Shown: positions 1-8,127, counted from the stretch's first letter. The stretch: DNA of 64,000 bases from Vreelandella sedimenti (GCF_013416325.1 NZ_JACCGK010000006.1:62001-126000), one strand, 5' to 3'. Notes: generated from the letters alone by a model not told the origin. A program made the numbers and translations.

Positions 1-266
1 TGAATGCCGCCTACCAGTGAGCGGGCAAACTCGACCATGCGGGTGGCAATGCCCCCGCTGCTCATTATATGGCCGGCTAGAATAAAGAACGGCACTGCCA
101 TGAGAGGAAAGCTATCCAACCCCACGAACATGCGCTGTGGGACGACCATAAGTGGAACGCTGCTGAAGAAATAAAGACCAATCACCGCGGTTAAGGCGAT
201 AGCAACCGCAATCGGTATCGACAAGGCAAACAGCGCGATCAACGCTGAGCTGATTGCCAGGTTCAT
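1..266 (-). CDS. dctM: TRAP transporter large permease, DctM family (partial, cut by window edge)
   Basis: Only the N-terminal ~88 residues are inside the window. They read MNLAISSALIALFALSIPIA, then a second hydrophobic stretch and a segment with FVGLDSFPLMAVPFFILAGH, which is characteristic of the large, ion-coupled membrane subunit (about 12 TM) of tripartite ATP-independent periplasmic transporters. The ATG (264-266) overlaps the TGA of the upstream dctQ in an ATGA arrangement, so the two membrane subunits are probably translationally coupled. The gene continues beyond base 1, so the substrate cannot be deduced from it. Confidence 0.93.
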   Translation of the reverse strand, partial: MNLAISSALIALFALSIPIAVAIALTAVIGLYFFSSVPLMVVPQRMFVGLDSFPLMAVPFFILAGHIMSSGGIATRMVEFARSLVGGI

Positions 267-793
267 AGTGTTTCTCCTACATCAGTGCGGAGAGGACTCG
301 TCTTGTGCTGCCCGTGATGATGCTGATATTCGGCACAGAGCTGGCGCGCAACCACTGCGACAATGGCGACGGCACAGCCAGTGGGTATAGCGGCATAAAA
401 CCAGGACATAGGGATTTCGAGCATGGCGATTTGCTGTCCAGATACGCGCAAGGTGATCAGGTACCCTTGCCAGACAAGAATTGTGAGTAGTGTTAATACG
501 GCGGCGCATACCAAACGCTGACCATAAATGCGCAAACGCGGCGGCAAGCGATCAAGGAAAAGGTCAATGGAAATCATGGCCCCGTACCAGAAAGCCGCAG
601 CACTGACTAAAAACACGCTCCAGACAATTAATCCTCGCGCCAGGATTTCTGACCAGGCAGCGGGGTCGCCGAGAATAAAACGGGTGAAGACTTGGAAGGA
701 GACTAAAACCACCGCAATGGCGAGGAGTATTGCAGCGAGATTATGGCTGAGCTTGATGAGCCCCTGGGCCAAGCTATTCAGTAGCGACAACAT
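263..793 (-). CDS. dctQ: TRAP transporter small permease, DctQ family
   Basis: Small membrane subunit (about 176 residues) of the TRAP transporter, with four hydrophobic segments and the family pattern FxxFTRF followed by a W-x-E-E/I-L-A-R stretch (here AAWSEILARGL). It joins DctM in the inner membrane and receives solute from DctP. An upstream in-frame ATG at 808 is possible but has only a run of C residues before it. The ATG at 793 is preceded by GAGG at good distance, so I prefer 793. It lies between dctP and dctM in the usual P-Q-M order. Confidence 0.92.
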   Translation of the reverse strand: MLSLLNSLAQGLIKLSHNLAAILLAIAVVLVSFQVFTRFILGDPAAWSEILARGLIVWSVFLVSAAAFWYGAMISIDLFLDRLPPRLRIYGQRLVCAAVLTLLTILVWQGYLITLRVSGQQIAMLEIPMSWFYAAIPTGCAVAIVAVVARQLCAEYQHHHGQHKTSPLRTDVGETL

Positions 794-812
794 AAGCGTA
801 AACCTCATCGTC

Positions 813-843
813 GGGGGGGGGGGATGCCTCCCGTAAGGGAGGC
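813..843 (-). promoter_or_regulatory. Intercistronic hairpin plus C11 tract between dctP and dctQ
   Basis: On the transcribed (minus) strand the dctP stop is followed by a perfect 7-bp stem (GCCTCCC / GGGAGGC, 826-832 and 837-843) with a 4-base loop, and then eleven consecutive C residues (plus-strand G run 813-823). A stem after a binding-protein gene is a known way to make more binding protein than permease mRNA, and that role is inferred here. The homopolymer ends 19 bases before the preferred dctQ start (793) and 4 bases before the alternative ATG (808). Confidence 0.55.
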
Positions 844-860
844 GTGCAGCTGAGGATGGC

Positions 861-1859
861 TCACTCGGTTGCGCGGATACGCTCTAGTAGTTCACTGCCA
901 TACTGGTCGGCGTAGCGTTCGTAGGCAGGTTCGGCGGCGGCACGGAACTGCTCGTAGTCGATCTCAGTCACCACTTCCATGCCGTTACTGCGCAGCAGAT
1001 CAACGCCTTCCTCTTCGATACGCTGGACGGCATCACGTGAGGTTTGAGCGGCTACCTGGGCGGCCTCTCGGAACCAGCCCTGCTGCTCTTCACTCAGGTC
1101 ATCCCAGTAGATCTTGGACATCACTAGGGCAGTGGGGGAGTAAACGTGCCCAGTCAGTGTCAGGTAATCCTGGATCTCCCACATATTATTCACGGTCAAA
1201 ATGGGTATCGGGTTTTCTTGGCCGTCGATGGTGCCTTGCTGAAGGGCCGTAATGACTTCTGTCCAAGAAATGGGCGTTGGTGCGGCGCCCAAGGCTTTGA
1301 AGGTTTCCAGATGCACCTGGTTCTCCATGGTGCGAATCTTCATGCCTTCCATATCTTCGGGCGTTTTGACCGGGCGCACACTATTGGTGAGGTGCCGAAA
1401 ACCGTTTTCCGCCCAGGCTAAACCAATTAAGCCTTCGTCTTCGAATTCCTCCAGTAACGATTGGCCAATCTCGCCATCCAGTACTTTATGGGCGTGATCG
1501 TAGTCGCGGAACAAGAACGGGAAATCGAGGGCGTAAACTGAGGGTACGAAATTACCAATAGGGCCGGTGGAGGTTAGTGTCAGCTCTACTGAACCGATCT
1601 GAAGACCTTCAAGCACGTCGCGTTCGCCGCCTAATGCACTGGCAGGGCGCAGATTGATTTTAAATTCACCGTCGCTAAGCCGATCAATCTCTTCGGCAAA
1701 CGCTTGGCCTGCCTCACCATAGTGGGAGTTGAGCGGCGGTGTGAAAGCTAGATTCATCTCTTGAACGGCAAACGCTGAGGTGCTGGCGGTTAGTGCAAGA
1801 GCTGAGGCGAGGGTAGCCGCAATGCTGACTGAGATTTTGTTGAGCTTGTAAGAGGTCAT
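861..1859 (-). CDS. dctP: TRAP transporter substrate-binding protein, DctP family
   Basis: A 332-residue periplasmic binding protein with an N-terminal signal peptide (about residues 1-31, ending ALTASTSAFA). The DctP fold is supported by GMKIRTMENQVHLETFKALG around residue 175, whose Arg normally forms a salt bridge with the carboxylate of the ligand, and by the conserved WTEVITALQQGTIDGQENP that follows. It captures an organic acid and delivers it to DctQM. The protein differs clearly from the ectoine-binding TeaA of H. elongata as I remember it, so I do not call this the ectoine uptake system. The neighbouring dehydrogenase and GntR regulator point to a sugar acid or hydroxy acid. Confidence 0.93.
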   Translation of the reverse strand: MTSYKLNKISVSIAATLASALALTASTSAFAVQEMNLAFTPPLNSHYGEAGQAFAEEIDRLSDGEFKINLRPASALGGERDVLEGLQIGSVELTLTSTGPIGNFVPSVYALDFPFLFRDYDHAHKVLDGEIGQSLLEEFEDEGLIGLAWAENGFRHLTNSVRPVKTPEDMEGMKIRTMENQVHLETFKALGAAPTPISWTEVITALQQGTIDGQENPIPILTVNNMWEIQDYLTLTGHVYSPTALVMSKIYWDDLSEEQQGWFREAAQVAAQTSRDAVQRIEEEGVDLLRSNGMEVVTEIDYEQFRAAAEPAYERYADQYGSELLERIRATE

Positions 1860-1918
1860 GTTCTACTCCAGTTTGTTGTAATTAGCGTTAGAGCTGAGGT
1901 TTTTATGGCACCTTCGTC

Positions 1919-2746
1919 TTAGGTAATACGCCGAATGCTTTCGGCAATTTCCTCTGGCTCAAATACGCGTTTCCAGTCATCGCGCATCAACTGGGGTTTG
2001 CCATTCTCAATCGCTTTATTGCAGGCATCGGAGAATACGCCGGGGTGCTCATCAAAAATGACCGCCGCCAGAATATTCAAATGGCCGAGCAAAAAGTCGC
2101 GCGCGCACTCTTGATCAACGCCGCGGGCGACGACTTCATCCATCGCTTCGCGCATCACCACCAGCAGCGTGGCGCACACCGTTTCAGAAAGGCCGGGCTC
2201 CAGCAGTGCCATCTGCTCAACCGACACTCGGTGCGAGCGAACCACAGGGGCATAAATGGTTTTCGCGATCGCTTCGCCTAATGCATAAAGCTCTTCAGGG
2301 CCCTGCATCAATGCATTGACGATGTGTTGCTTAGCTTTGGCGCCGCCAAAGTAGTCACGCTTGGCATCCAGATTCGTTTCATCATTAAAGATCGGAGGGT
2401 GGCAAGGGTGCGTCACGAAGTAGACCAAGTCGTCACGGCTGGGCAGGTGGCCGGCAAAAGGGGCGGCGGCATCCAGTGTGATCACCATGGTGCCGCTGGC
2501 CATTAGTGGCGATAGCTCATCGGCAACGCGGCCCACTAGTGTGTCGGGAACCGCTAGTATCACTACATGAGCCTCGGGAACCGCCTGTTTGGCATCTACA
2601 CAGTTGAGCCCGAGGCCTTCTGATAGGCGCTGGCGGCCTGCATCACTCAATTCAACGTGGCTGACGTTATAATCTGACTGTTGCAGGTTGCTCGACAGGC
2701 GATAACCCATTTTTCCGCCTGCGCCGATAAGGGCAATGTTTGTCAT
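1919..2746 (-). CDS. NAD-binding dehydrogenase with phosphogluconate-dehydrogenase-like C-terminus (ApnO-like)
   Basis: The protein (275 residues) starts MTNIALIGAGGKMGYRLSSN, a Rossmann NAD(P)-binding motif GAGGKMG, and continues as a 3-hydroxyacid-dehydrogenase-like enzyme with an alpha-helical second domain. Family members of this type include D-apionate oxidoisomerase (ApnO) and proteins annotated with a phosphogluconate dehydrogenase C-terminal domain; I cannot decide between them. The ATG at 2746 is preceded by GGAG six bases upstream; the ATG at 2758 is weaker. It lies immediately upstream of dctP on the same strand and divergent from a GntR regulator, so it probably oxidises the solute imported by the TRAP system. 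Confidence 0.7.
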   Translation of the reverse strand: MTNIALIGAGGKMGYRLSSNLQQSDYNVSHVELSDAGRQRLSEGLGLNCVDAKQAVPEAHVVILAVPDTLVGRVADELSPLMASGTMVITLDAAAPFAGHLPSRDDLVYFVTHPCHPPIFNDETNLDAKRDYFGGAKAKQHIVNALMQGPEELYALGEAIAKTIYAPVVRSHRVSVEQMALLEPGLSETVCATLLVVMREAMDEVVARGVDQECARDFLLGHLNILAAVIFDEHPGVFSDACNKAIENGKPQLMRDDWKRVFEPEEIAESIRRIT

Positions 2747-2837
2747 ATCAGACTCCAATGAAGGGGTTGCATGGCGCTAGCCATGTGTTGGCCGAGGGGC
2801 TAAAGAGAAAGAGCTGATTGCTCGACAACTGGTATGA

Positions 2838-2864
2838 TGACATAATATCTATATCAGTATGTCA
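2838..2864. promoter_or_regulatory. Candidate operator in the divergent dehydrogenase/GntR intergenic region
   Basis: TGACATA (2838-2844) and TATGTCA (2858-2864) form a perfect 7-bp inverted repeat separated by 13 AT-rich bases. It sits between the dehydrogenase start (2746) and the GntR start (2986), where an autoregulated FadR/NanR-type repressor would bind to control both directions. The symmetry is seen directly; the assignment to this regulator is inference. Confidence 0.45.
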
Positions 2865-2985
2865 AATGCTGCTTTGGTCGTACTTAAGTAAATTTCGCTC
2901 AATTTATAACGCTTCAAAGCTAGGCTAGACTGCTAAAGCTCATTGGATAACCAAGCCGCTGTTTGGCTTGTGAGGAGAAATCGCC

Positions 2986-3696
2986 GTGCAACCAGCCCCT
3001 AAAATTACTCGGCGCAAGCTTTCAGATGAGGTGTTTGATCGACTGTATAAAATGATTGAGGCGGGCCAATACAAGCCGGGTGATACGCTGCCTTCTGAGC
3101 GCGAGCTGATGGATAGCTATGGCGTGGGAAGACCGGCAATCCGTGAGGCGATGCAAACGCTTGAACGTATTGGACTTGTCGAGATAAATCATGGTCAGCG
3201 CCCTAAAGTACTGCAGCCGACGGCGGTAGGATTGATGTCGCAGATCGATTTAACCGCTCGTCATATGCTCGCTAGCTCGCCACAGTCGCTTGAACAACTT
3301 AAAGAAGCGCGCACCTTCTTTGAGCTGGGAATGGTAGAGAAGGCGACAGGTCAGGCTTCTGCGGCAGACATTGCTCACTTGAGAGAGCTGTTAGAGAAGC
3401 AGCGCGGACACTTAAATGGCGATGCCCAAGCCTTTATAGAGGTCGATATGGCCTTTCATACTGCCATTGCCGGGATAACCCGCAATCCGATTTTTATGGC
3501 AACTAGCCAAGCCATGCTGGGTTGGTTAGCGCGTTTTCACGCCAGTTTGCTGCACTGGGAAGGGAATGAAGATATTACCCTGCTGGAGCACGCCAAAATT
3601 ATTGACTGCCTCGAGCAGGGAGATAAGGAGGCTGCCGTAGAGGAGATGCGCAAACATTTAGAGCGCGCACGCCTGCTTTATAGCCTGAACAATTAG
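2986..3696 (+). CDS. GntR family transcriptional regulator, FadR subfamily (NanR-like)
   Basis: A 236-residue repressor-type protein. Residues ~8-75 form the GntR winged helix (KLSDEVFDRLYKMIEAGQY, then PGDTLPSERELMDSYGVGRP and REAMQTLERIGL). Residues ~90-230 form the all-helical FCD ligand domain, with the metal-binding pattern D-x3-H (EVDMAFHTAIA) and a later H near KHLERAR. The start is GTG at 2986, with GAGGAG about 10 bases upstream. It is divergent from the dehydrogenase-TRAP operon, which it probably controls in response to the imported acid or a breakdown product. The TAG stop coincides with the first bases of a long palindromic repeat. Confidence 0.88.
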   Translation: MQPAPKITRRKLSDEVFDRLYKMIEAGQYKPGDTLPSERELMDSYGVGRPAIREAMQTLERIGLVEINHGQRPKVLQPTAVGLMSQIDLTARHMLASSPQSLEQLKEARTFFELGMVEKATGQASAADIAHLRELLEKQRGHLNGDAQAFIEVDMAFHTAIAGITRNPIFMATSQAMLGWLARFHASLLHWEGNEDITLLEHAKIIDCLEQGDKEAAVEEMRKHLERARLLYSLNN

Positions 3697-3746
3697 GGCC
3701 TGTTGACGTTTCATCGCGGCCGCGAGTGAAACGTCAACAGGCCCTA
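3694..3746. repeat. Long near-perfect palindrome at the end of the GntR gene
   Basis: Bases 3694-3719 (TAGGGCCTGTTGACGTTTCA followed by TCGCGG) are mirrored by 3720-3746, with a single extra G at 3726, giving arms of 26 bases. The TAG that begins the palindrome is the stop codon of the GntR gene. The first 18 bases, counted from 3693 (TTAGGGCCTGTTGACGTT), occur again exactly at 59589-59606, where they also provide a stop codon. It could act as a terminator or REP-like element; no T-run follows, so a repeat is the safer call. Confidence 0.75.
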
Positions 3747-3918
3747 GTCCGAATTTCTCACAGGGGATAATAGAAAGCGGCTGAAAGTGTTATTATTTCA
3801 GTATGTTACACCAGAAAACACACCAACAGCCGCTATCCAAAGTGGTACCTGAAGGCAGTTGGCGGCATTATGACCTATTTATGCAGCTCATTGAGGTGCA
3901 GTGAGAAATCCGGGCTAG
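3744..3918. mobile_element. Internally deleted insertion sequence / MITE-like remnant
   Basis: The left end CTAGTCCGAATTTCTCAC (3744-3761) and the right end GTGAGAAATCCGGGCTAG (3901-3918) are inverted repeats that match at 16 of 18 positions. CTAG at both outer edges may be a target duplication. Between them a 33-codon frame (ATG 3803, TGA 3902-3904) begins MLHQKTHQQPLSKVVPEGSW and stops at the right end, which looks like the start of a transposase fused to its terminus. Internal stems (AGCGGCTG/CAGCCGCT and CTGAAA/TTTCAG) add structure. The family was not recognised with confidence. The right end supplies the stop codon of lysO. Confidence 0.6.
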
Positions 3919-4847
3919 CCCGATAGCGAAAGAAAGAACAGAATTAGCGGCGGTGAGAGCAGTGAAAGGATAAATCCGCTGACCACGGCAATGGGCACGC
4001 AGGCCACACCGCCGTGTTGCTGAATGACGGGCAGGGTGAAATCCATGGAGGTGGCGCCACCATAACCAATCGCCAGGGCGGTATGGCGGTGGATCACCAG
4101 CGGAATCAATATAAACGCCAGCAGTTCCCGGGTCAGGTCGTTGAAGAACGCCACACCGCCCATCAGTGGGCCTAGCTGGTCGCCGATCAAGATGGCCGAA
4201 AGAGAGTACCAGCCAAAGCCTGACGCCATCGCCAGGCCTTCGTTCCAGCTTAATGAGAGCAGCGGGGCGGCAGCTAAGCCTGCCAGCAGCGAACTTATTG
4301 CCAACGTCACCGCAATCGCCAGCCCCATGCGGTTAAGTAAGATCTGCCTGAGTGGCATGCCGGAGTTACGCAGTTGGCAGCCAATCAGTGCCAGCAGCAG
4401 GTAGAGTACCCATTCGGCCAGTAAATCTGCGCTGTTGAAAAGCCTTTCACCCAAGTATGGCCCCAGCAGCAGGCCAGCGATAACGCCCCCAGCCACCACG
4501 ACGACCAGTAACAGCGACCCCCGCATGGCCGCCAGCTTACTGGTAGGAGCATTTTTCACCACTGGTGAGCTACCGGCCTTGAGCGTTAAACGGCGCGATA
4601 GCCACCATAGCGCTGCTAAGTTAAACAGCGTGGTAATGCTAAATAACAGCAAGGCGTTGCCACCCAAGCGCGAAAGCTGGCTAGTCAGGTTTTCAAGCCC
4701 GGCAAGGCTTATGCCCATGAATAGCAGAATCAGGTAAACCGAGCCATTAACCGCTCGGTTGATCAGGTTCTGTAACTGTATGGAACGGACGCGAACCAGA
4801 TAGCCAAGAAAAAGCGGTAGTAGAACAATCAATAAACCGGAAAACAT
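3915..4847 (-). CDS. lysO: LysO-type lysine exporter family membrane protein (DUF340)
   Basis: A 310-residue polytopic inner-membrane protein with about eight hydrophobic segments. It contains the family-typical GLAMASGFGWYSLSAILIGD and FFNDLTRELLAFILIPL stretches, followed by GYGGATSMDFTLP, which match the LysO/YbjE family of L-lysine (and thialysine) exporters (usual length about 300). Its ATG directly follows the TAA of the upstream DUF3108 gene (TAAATG), so the two are co-transcribed. The last codons and the TAG stop overlap the end of the insertion-sequence remnant, so the extreme C-terminus may have been altered by that insertion. Confidence 0.85.
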   Translation of the reverse strand: MFSGLLIVLLPLFLGYLVRVRSIQLQNLINRAVNGSVYLILLFMGISLAGLENLTSQLSRLGGNALLLFSITTLFNLAALWWLSRRLTLKAGSSPVVKNAPTSKLAAMRGSLLLVVVVAGGVIAGLLLGPYLGERLFNSADLLAEWVLYLLLALIGCQLRNSGMPLRQILLNRMGLAIAVTLAISSLLAGLAAAPLLSLSWNEGLAMASGFGWYSLSAILIGDQLGPLMGGVAFFNDLTRELLAFILIPLVIHRHTALAIGYGGATSMDFTLPVIQQHGGVACVPIAVVSGFILSLLSPPLILFFLSLSG

Positions 4848-5585
4848 TTAGGGCGTCGCGCCACCGTTTGGGTTGAAGTTAGTTAATGTCAGCTGCGTTT
4901 CGCGGCGACCCTCTTTTCGATACACTGCCGAAAGAATCAGCCCGGGCCAGTCAGGGTGAAAGCTAATGGTTAGCAGGCGGTCGGGCTTCTCGATATCAAT
5001 GAGCGATACGTTCAGTGCTTCAAACTCTCCTGCGGGAACCTCAATGCTGCCTGGGTCGGTAACATAATATTGAAAGTGCTCATCGCGGCCTTTTTGATCG
5101 ACAAACTCAATCGCGCAGGGCGTACTCTGTGTACAGTTTTCGTGTCCCGCCCGGCGGGAGAGATCAAATAGCGCCGCTTGGCGATCTAAAGTGGGGATCT
5201 CACCTTCGTTCAGCTGATAGCTATCACCCACGCCCAGCACCGAATAGCTGCTGCTAAAGAGCAGAGCGTTGGTGTCATCGCCATTGAGCGAAAAACGGCT
5301 GAACTCCTGGCCGCGCGCCACGGTGATTGAAAAGCGCATATCGCTTAACCAGTGATTTCCTTCGTTAGAGAGGCGGTGGGTAATGGTAGCCCCAGGCCAA
5401 CCGCGAACCTCCAGCCTGTACTGTGCTTCAAAGGGCTTAGGGGCTTCAAAGGGCTGCGGCTCTTCGAATGTCTCAGTTGCTAATGCCATGCTACTTGAGC
5501 AGGAAATAGCAAAACCCAACCCCACACACCTGAGCGCGTGGCCAGGCAGTTGTGCGAAAACATTGACCAAGGACCTTTCCTCCAT
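4848..5585 (-). CDS. DUF3108-type exported protein of unknown function
   Basis: A protein of up to 245 residues with a hydrophobic, signal-like N-terminus (GFAISCSSSMALA, residues ~24-36), then a proline/glutamate-rich linker (ETFEEPQPFEAPKPFEAQY) and a beta-rich domain. The order of strands and the segment YYVTDPGSIEVPAGEFEALNV resemble periplasmic DUF3108 proteins. The ATG at 5585 has no good ribosome site. A GGAGGAAAGG eight bases before an in-frame TTG (5570) suggests translation may start there. It is in an operon with lysO downstream. Function unknown. Confidence 0.7.
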   Translation of the reverse strand: MEERSLVNVFAQLPGHALRCVGLGFAISCSSSMALATETFEEPQPFEAPKPFEAQYRLEVRGWPGATITHRLSNEGNHWLSDMRFSITVARGQEFSRFSLNGDDTNALLFSSSYSVLGVGDSYQLNEGEIPTLDRQAALFDLSRRAGHENCTQSTPCAIEFVDQKGRDEHFQYYVTDPGSIEVPAGEFEALNVSLIDIEKPDRLLTISFHPDWPGLILSAVYRKEGRRETQLTLTNFNPNGGATP

Positions 5586-5662
5586 AAAGGGTATCTTCCT
5601 AAGAGCCTTTAGCCACTGCTTGGTTCCCAGCGCGCTAGTATAGTCTGGGCGGGGGGGGAGCG

Positions 5663-6586
5663 TCAGTAACCTGCCTCCGGGTTGATGGTTGAGAGTTTTT
5701 CACCCGATTCAAAGGCATGCAAGTAAGCGATCACTTGGTCGATGGCATCATTCAGCGGAGTAGGCGCCGCCATATGGGGGGTGACGATTACCTTAGGATG
5801 CTGCCAGAGCGGGTGGTCAGCGGGCAGCGGCTCTTCCTGGAATACGTCCAATAGCGCACCCCGCAGGTGACCGCTACCCAGTGCTTCCAATAGCGCCTGC
5901 TCATCAATCAAACTACCCCGGCCAGGGTTAATCACATTAGCCCCTTGGGGCAGTTGGGCCAGCCGCTCGGCGTTGAGAATATGTTGAGTGGCGCTCGTAT
6001 CGGGCAGAATGGTGATCAGGCTCTGCACTTGGCCGAGCAGTTCGCTTAATCCATCATCGCCATGAAAGCAGTGCACGCCACTGATCTGCTTGGGGGAGCG
6101 GCTCCAGCCCAGTACAGGGAAACCTGCTTGCTGCAAGGCGCTGGCCACAAAGCTGCCAATGGCGCCCAGGCCTAATACACCCACTGGCCACTGGGATTTT
6201 TCCACCACCTCTTGCGGCTCCCAAGTGGCGCTTTTTTGCTGCTCTGAGTAACGATCCATGCTGCGGTAAAAGTGCAGTACGCCATAGAGTGCGTAATCGG
6301 CCATCAGCTCACCCATGCCCGCATCGCGCAATTTTACAATTGGCACGTCGCTGGGCAGGCCTGGGGTTTTCAGCAGATAATCCACCCCTGCGCCTAAATT
6401 GATGATGCCTTTGAGCTGGGTTTGCTCTTGCAGCAAATGGGCAGGGGCTTTCCAGACGGCGAGATAGTCAGCATCTTTACGCTCATCCGCTGGCGCCTCG
6501 CTGGTGAGTACGGTGGCTTGGGGTAACGCTTCCTCGAGCGCTGCTTGCCACTGCGCCGCCTCATCAATATGCACGACAATTTTCAT
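5663..6586 (-). CDS. ghrA: Glyoxylate/hydroxypyruvate reductase A (D-2-hydroxyacid dehydrogenase)
   Basis: A 307-residue cytoplasmic NAD(P)H-dependent dehydrogenase reducing glyoxylate or hydroxypyruvate. It shows GVLGLGAIGSFVASALQQ, the Rossmann GxGxxG, near residue 140; NPGRGSLIDEQALLEAL near 230, whose Arg binds the carboxylate; and EEPLPADHPLWQHPKVIVTPH with the catalytic Glu and His near 260-280. The last is the short GhrA-type ending. The ATG at 6586 is preceded by AGAGGAAACGAA; a longer frame from 6616 lacks such a site. It is divergent from doeA. Confidence 0.9.
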   Translation of the reverse strand: MKIVVHIDEAAQWQAALEEALPQATVLTSEAPADERKDADYLAVWKAPAHLLQEQTQLKGIINLGAGVDYLLKTPGLPSDVPIVKLRDAGMGELMADYALYGVLHFYRSMDRYSEQQKSATWEPQEVVEKSQWPVGVLGLGAIGSFVASALQQAGFPVLGWSRSPKQISGVHCFHGDDGLSELLGQVQSLITILPDTSATQHILNAERLAQLPQGANVINPGRGSLIDEQALLEALGSGHLRGALLDVFQEEPLPADHPLWQHPKVIVTPHMAAPTPLNDAIDQVIAYLHAFESGEKLSTINPEAGY

Positions 6587-6875
6587 TTCGTTTCCTCTCG
6601 CTAAACGTGTTTCCAATGCAGGTTATCATGGTGAGCGATAGGAGCCGTTGCAAGCTCGCTTAGTGCAAATAATGATGCAGTATGCACTTTTTGTCATAAA
6701 GCCTTTGACCGCTAACCAAGGGTCGGTGCTAGTATCGGCTTAAGACGACATTGGCGGGCCTGCTGCAAGTGCGGCAGATGCAACCCCGACGCCTGATCGG
6801 TGGTGGCCAGGTCGATCCTGTGGCCCAGCGTTGCGTGCCGATAGTAGGCAGTGCGCTGGTTCTTGGTGATCTTTA

Positions 6876-8090
6876 ATGGCGAGTTGCCCGATGACTCAGG
6901 TTTCCCTGCCTTTCACGCGCGAAGAGTACGCTACCCGCCTGTGGAAAGTGCGTGCTGAAATGGCCAGTCGTGGCATTGACGTACTGATCGTCAGTGACCC
7001 TTCCAATATGGCTTGGCTAACCGGCTACGACGGTTGGTCGTTTTATGTGCATCAGTGTGTGCTGGTGGGCCTTGAAGGCGAGCCGGTATGGTTCGGTCGG
7101 CGCATGGATGCCAACGGTGCCTTGCGTACCTGCTGGATCGATCCCGAAAACATTACCTACTATCCGGATTACTACGTGCAGAATCCGGACATGCATCCCA
7201 TGGAGTACCTGGCCCAGTCGATCATGCCGGATCGCGGCTGGCATCTGGGTGTGGTGGGCATGGAAATGGATAACTACTACTTCTCTGCCAAGGCATATTT
7301 GAGCCTGCTAAAAGAGCTGCCTCACGCGCGCTTTATGGATGCCAATTCGCTGGTGAACTGGTGCCGGGCAATCAAGTCGCCGCAAGAAATTGCCTATATG
7401 CGCATTGCCGCCAAGATCGTGGAAGGCATGCATACGCGTATTCTTGAGGTGATTGAGCCAGGCTTGCCCAAGAGCAAGCTGGTGTCAGAGATTTACCGCG
7501 TTGGCATAGAAGGTTTTGTGGATGAGAATGGCAAGGTATTTGGTGGCGACTATCCCGCTATTGTGCCCATGCTGCCCACCGGTAAAGATGCGGCCGCGCC
7601 GCACCTGACTTGGGACGACACGCCGTTTCGCAAAGGTGAAGGCACTTTCTTTGAGATTGCCGGGGTGTTTAAGCGCTATCATGCGCCGATGTCGCGCACC
7701 GTGTTTCTGGGCACACCGCCGATGGATTTTATTCGTGCGGAATCCGCTCTGCTGGAAGGCATTGAAAACGGCTTGGCAGTGGCCAAACCCGGTAACCGCA
7801 CGGCGGATATTGCCATGGCGCTGGGGGCGGCGATGGATAAATACGGGTTTGACCGCGGCGGCGCCCGCTGTGGTTATCCCATCGGTATTTCGTACCCGCC
7901 CGACTGGGGTGAGCGCACCATGAGCCTACGCCCCTCCGATGACACTATTCTGGAGCCAGGCATGACGTTCCACTTTATGCCGGGGCTCTGGGAAGAAAAC
8001 TGGGGCTTGGAAATTACCGAAAGCATCTTGATTACCGAAGATGGTTGCGAAACCCTGGCCAATTTTCCGCGCCAGCTGTTTGTGAAGTAG
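6876..8090 (+). CDS. doeA: Ectoine hydrolase DoeA
   Basis: First enzyme of ectoine catabolism, hydrolysing the ectoine ring to N-acetyl-L-2,4-diaminobutyrate. The protein (404 residues, or 399 from the ATG at 6891) has a creatinase-type N-terminal domain (to about residue 165) and an M24 'pita-bread' C-terminal domain. It carries segments typical of DoeA/EutD (NMAWLTGYDGWSFYVHQ, CRAIKSPQEIAYMR, GFDRGGARCGYPIGISYPPD). Identity is secured by the following doeB, doeX, doeC and doeD. By sequence alone it might be called an Xaa-Pro peptidase; the context argues against that. The ribosome site is weak for either start. Confidence 0.95.
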   Translation: MASCPMTQVSLPFTREEYATRLWKVRAEMASRGIDVLIVSDPSNMAWLTGYDGWSFYVHQCVLVGLEGEPVWFGRRMDANGALRTCWIDPENITYYPDYYVQNPDMHPMEYLAQSIMPDRGWHLGVVGMEMDNYYFSAKAYLSLLKELPHARFMDANSLVNWCRAIKSPQEIAYMRIAAKIVEGMHTRILEVIEPGLPKSKLVSEIYRVGIEGFVDENGKVFGGDYPAIVPMLPTGKDAAAPHLTWDDTPFRKGEGTFFEIAGVFKRYHAPMSRTVFLGTPPMDFIRAESALLEGIENGLAVAKPGNRTADIAMALGAAMDKYGFDRGGARCGYPIGISYPPDWGERTMSLRPSDDTILEPGMTFHFMPGLWEENWGLEITESILITEDGCETLANFPRQLFVK

Positions 8091-8127
8091 TGCTGATATA
8101 GCTGCCCGTAACATAAAGGAATTTTTC

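Noticed and set aside
1..1859. TRAP genes as the ectoine importer TeaABC, suggested by the nearby doe cluster
   Set aside because: The binding protein does not resemble TeaA as I remember it, and the genes belong to a unit with an ApnO-like dehydrogenase and a GntR regulator.
6876..8090. Annotation as Xaa-Pro aminopeptidase/creatinase
   Set aside because: M24 fold is shared, but the gene heads a complete doeABX-doeCD cluster and carries DoeA/EutD-like segments.
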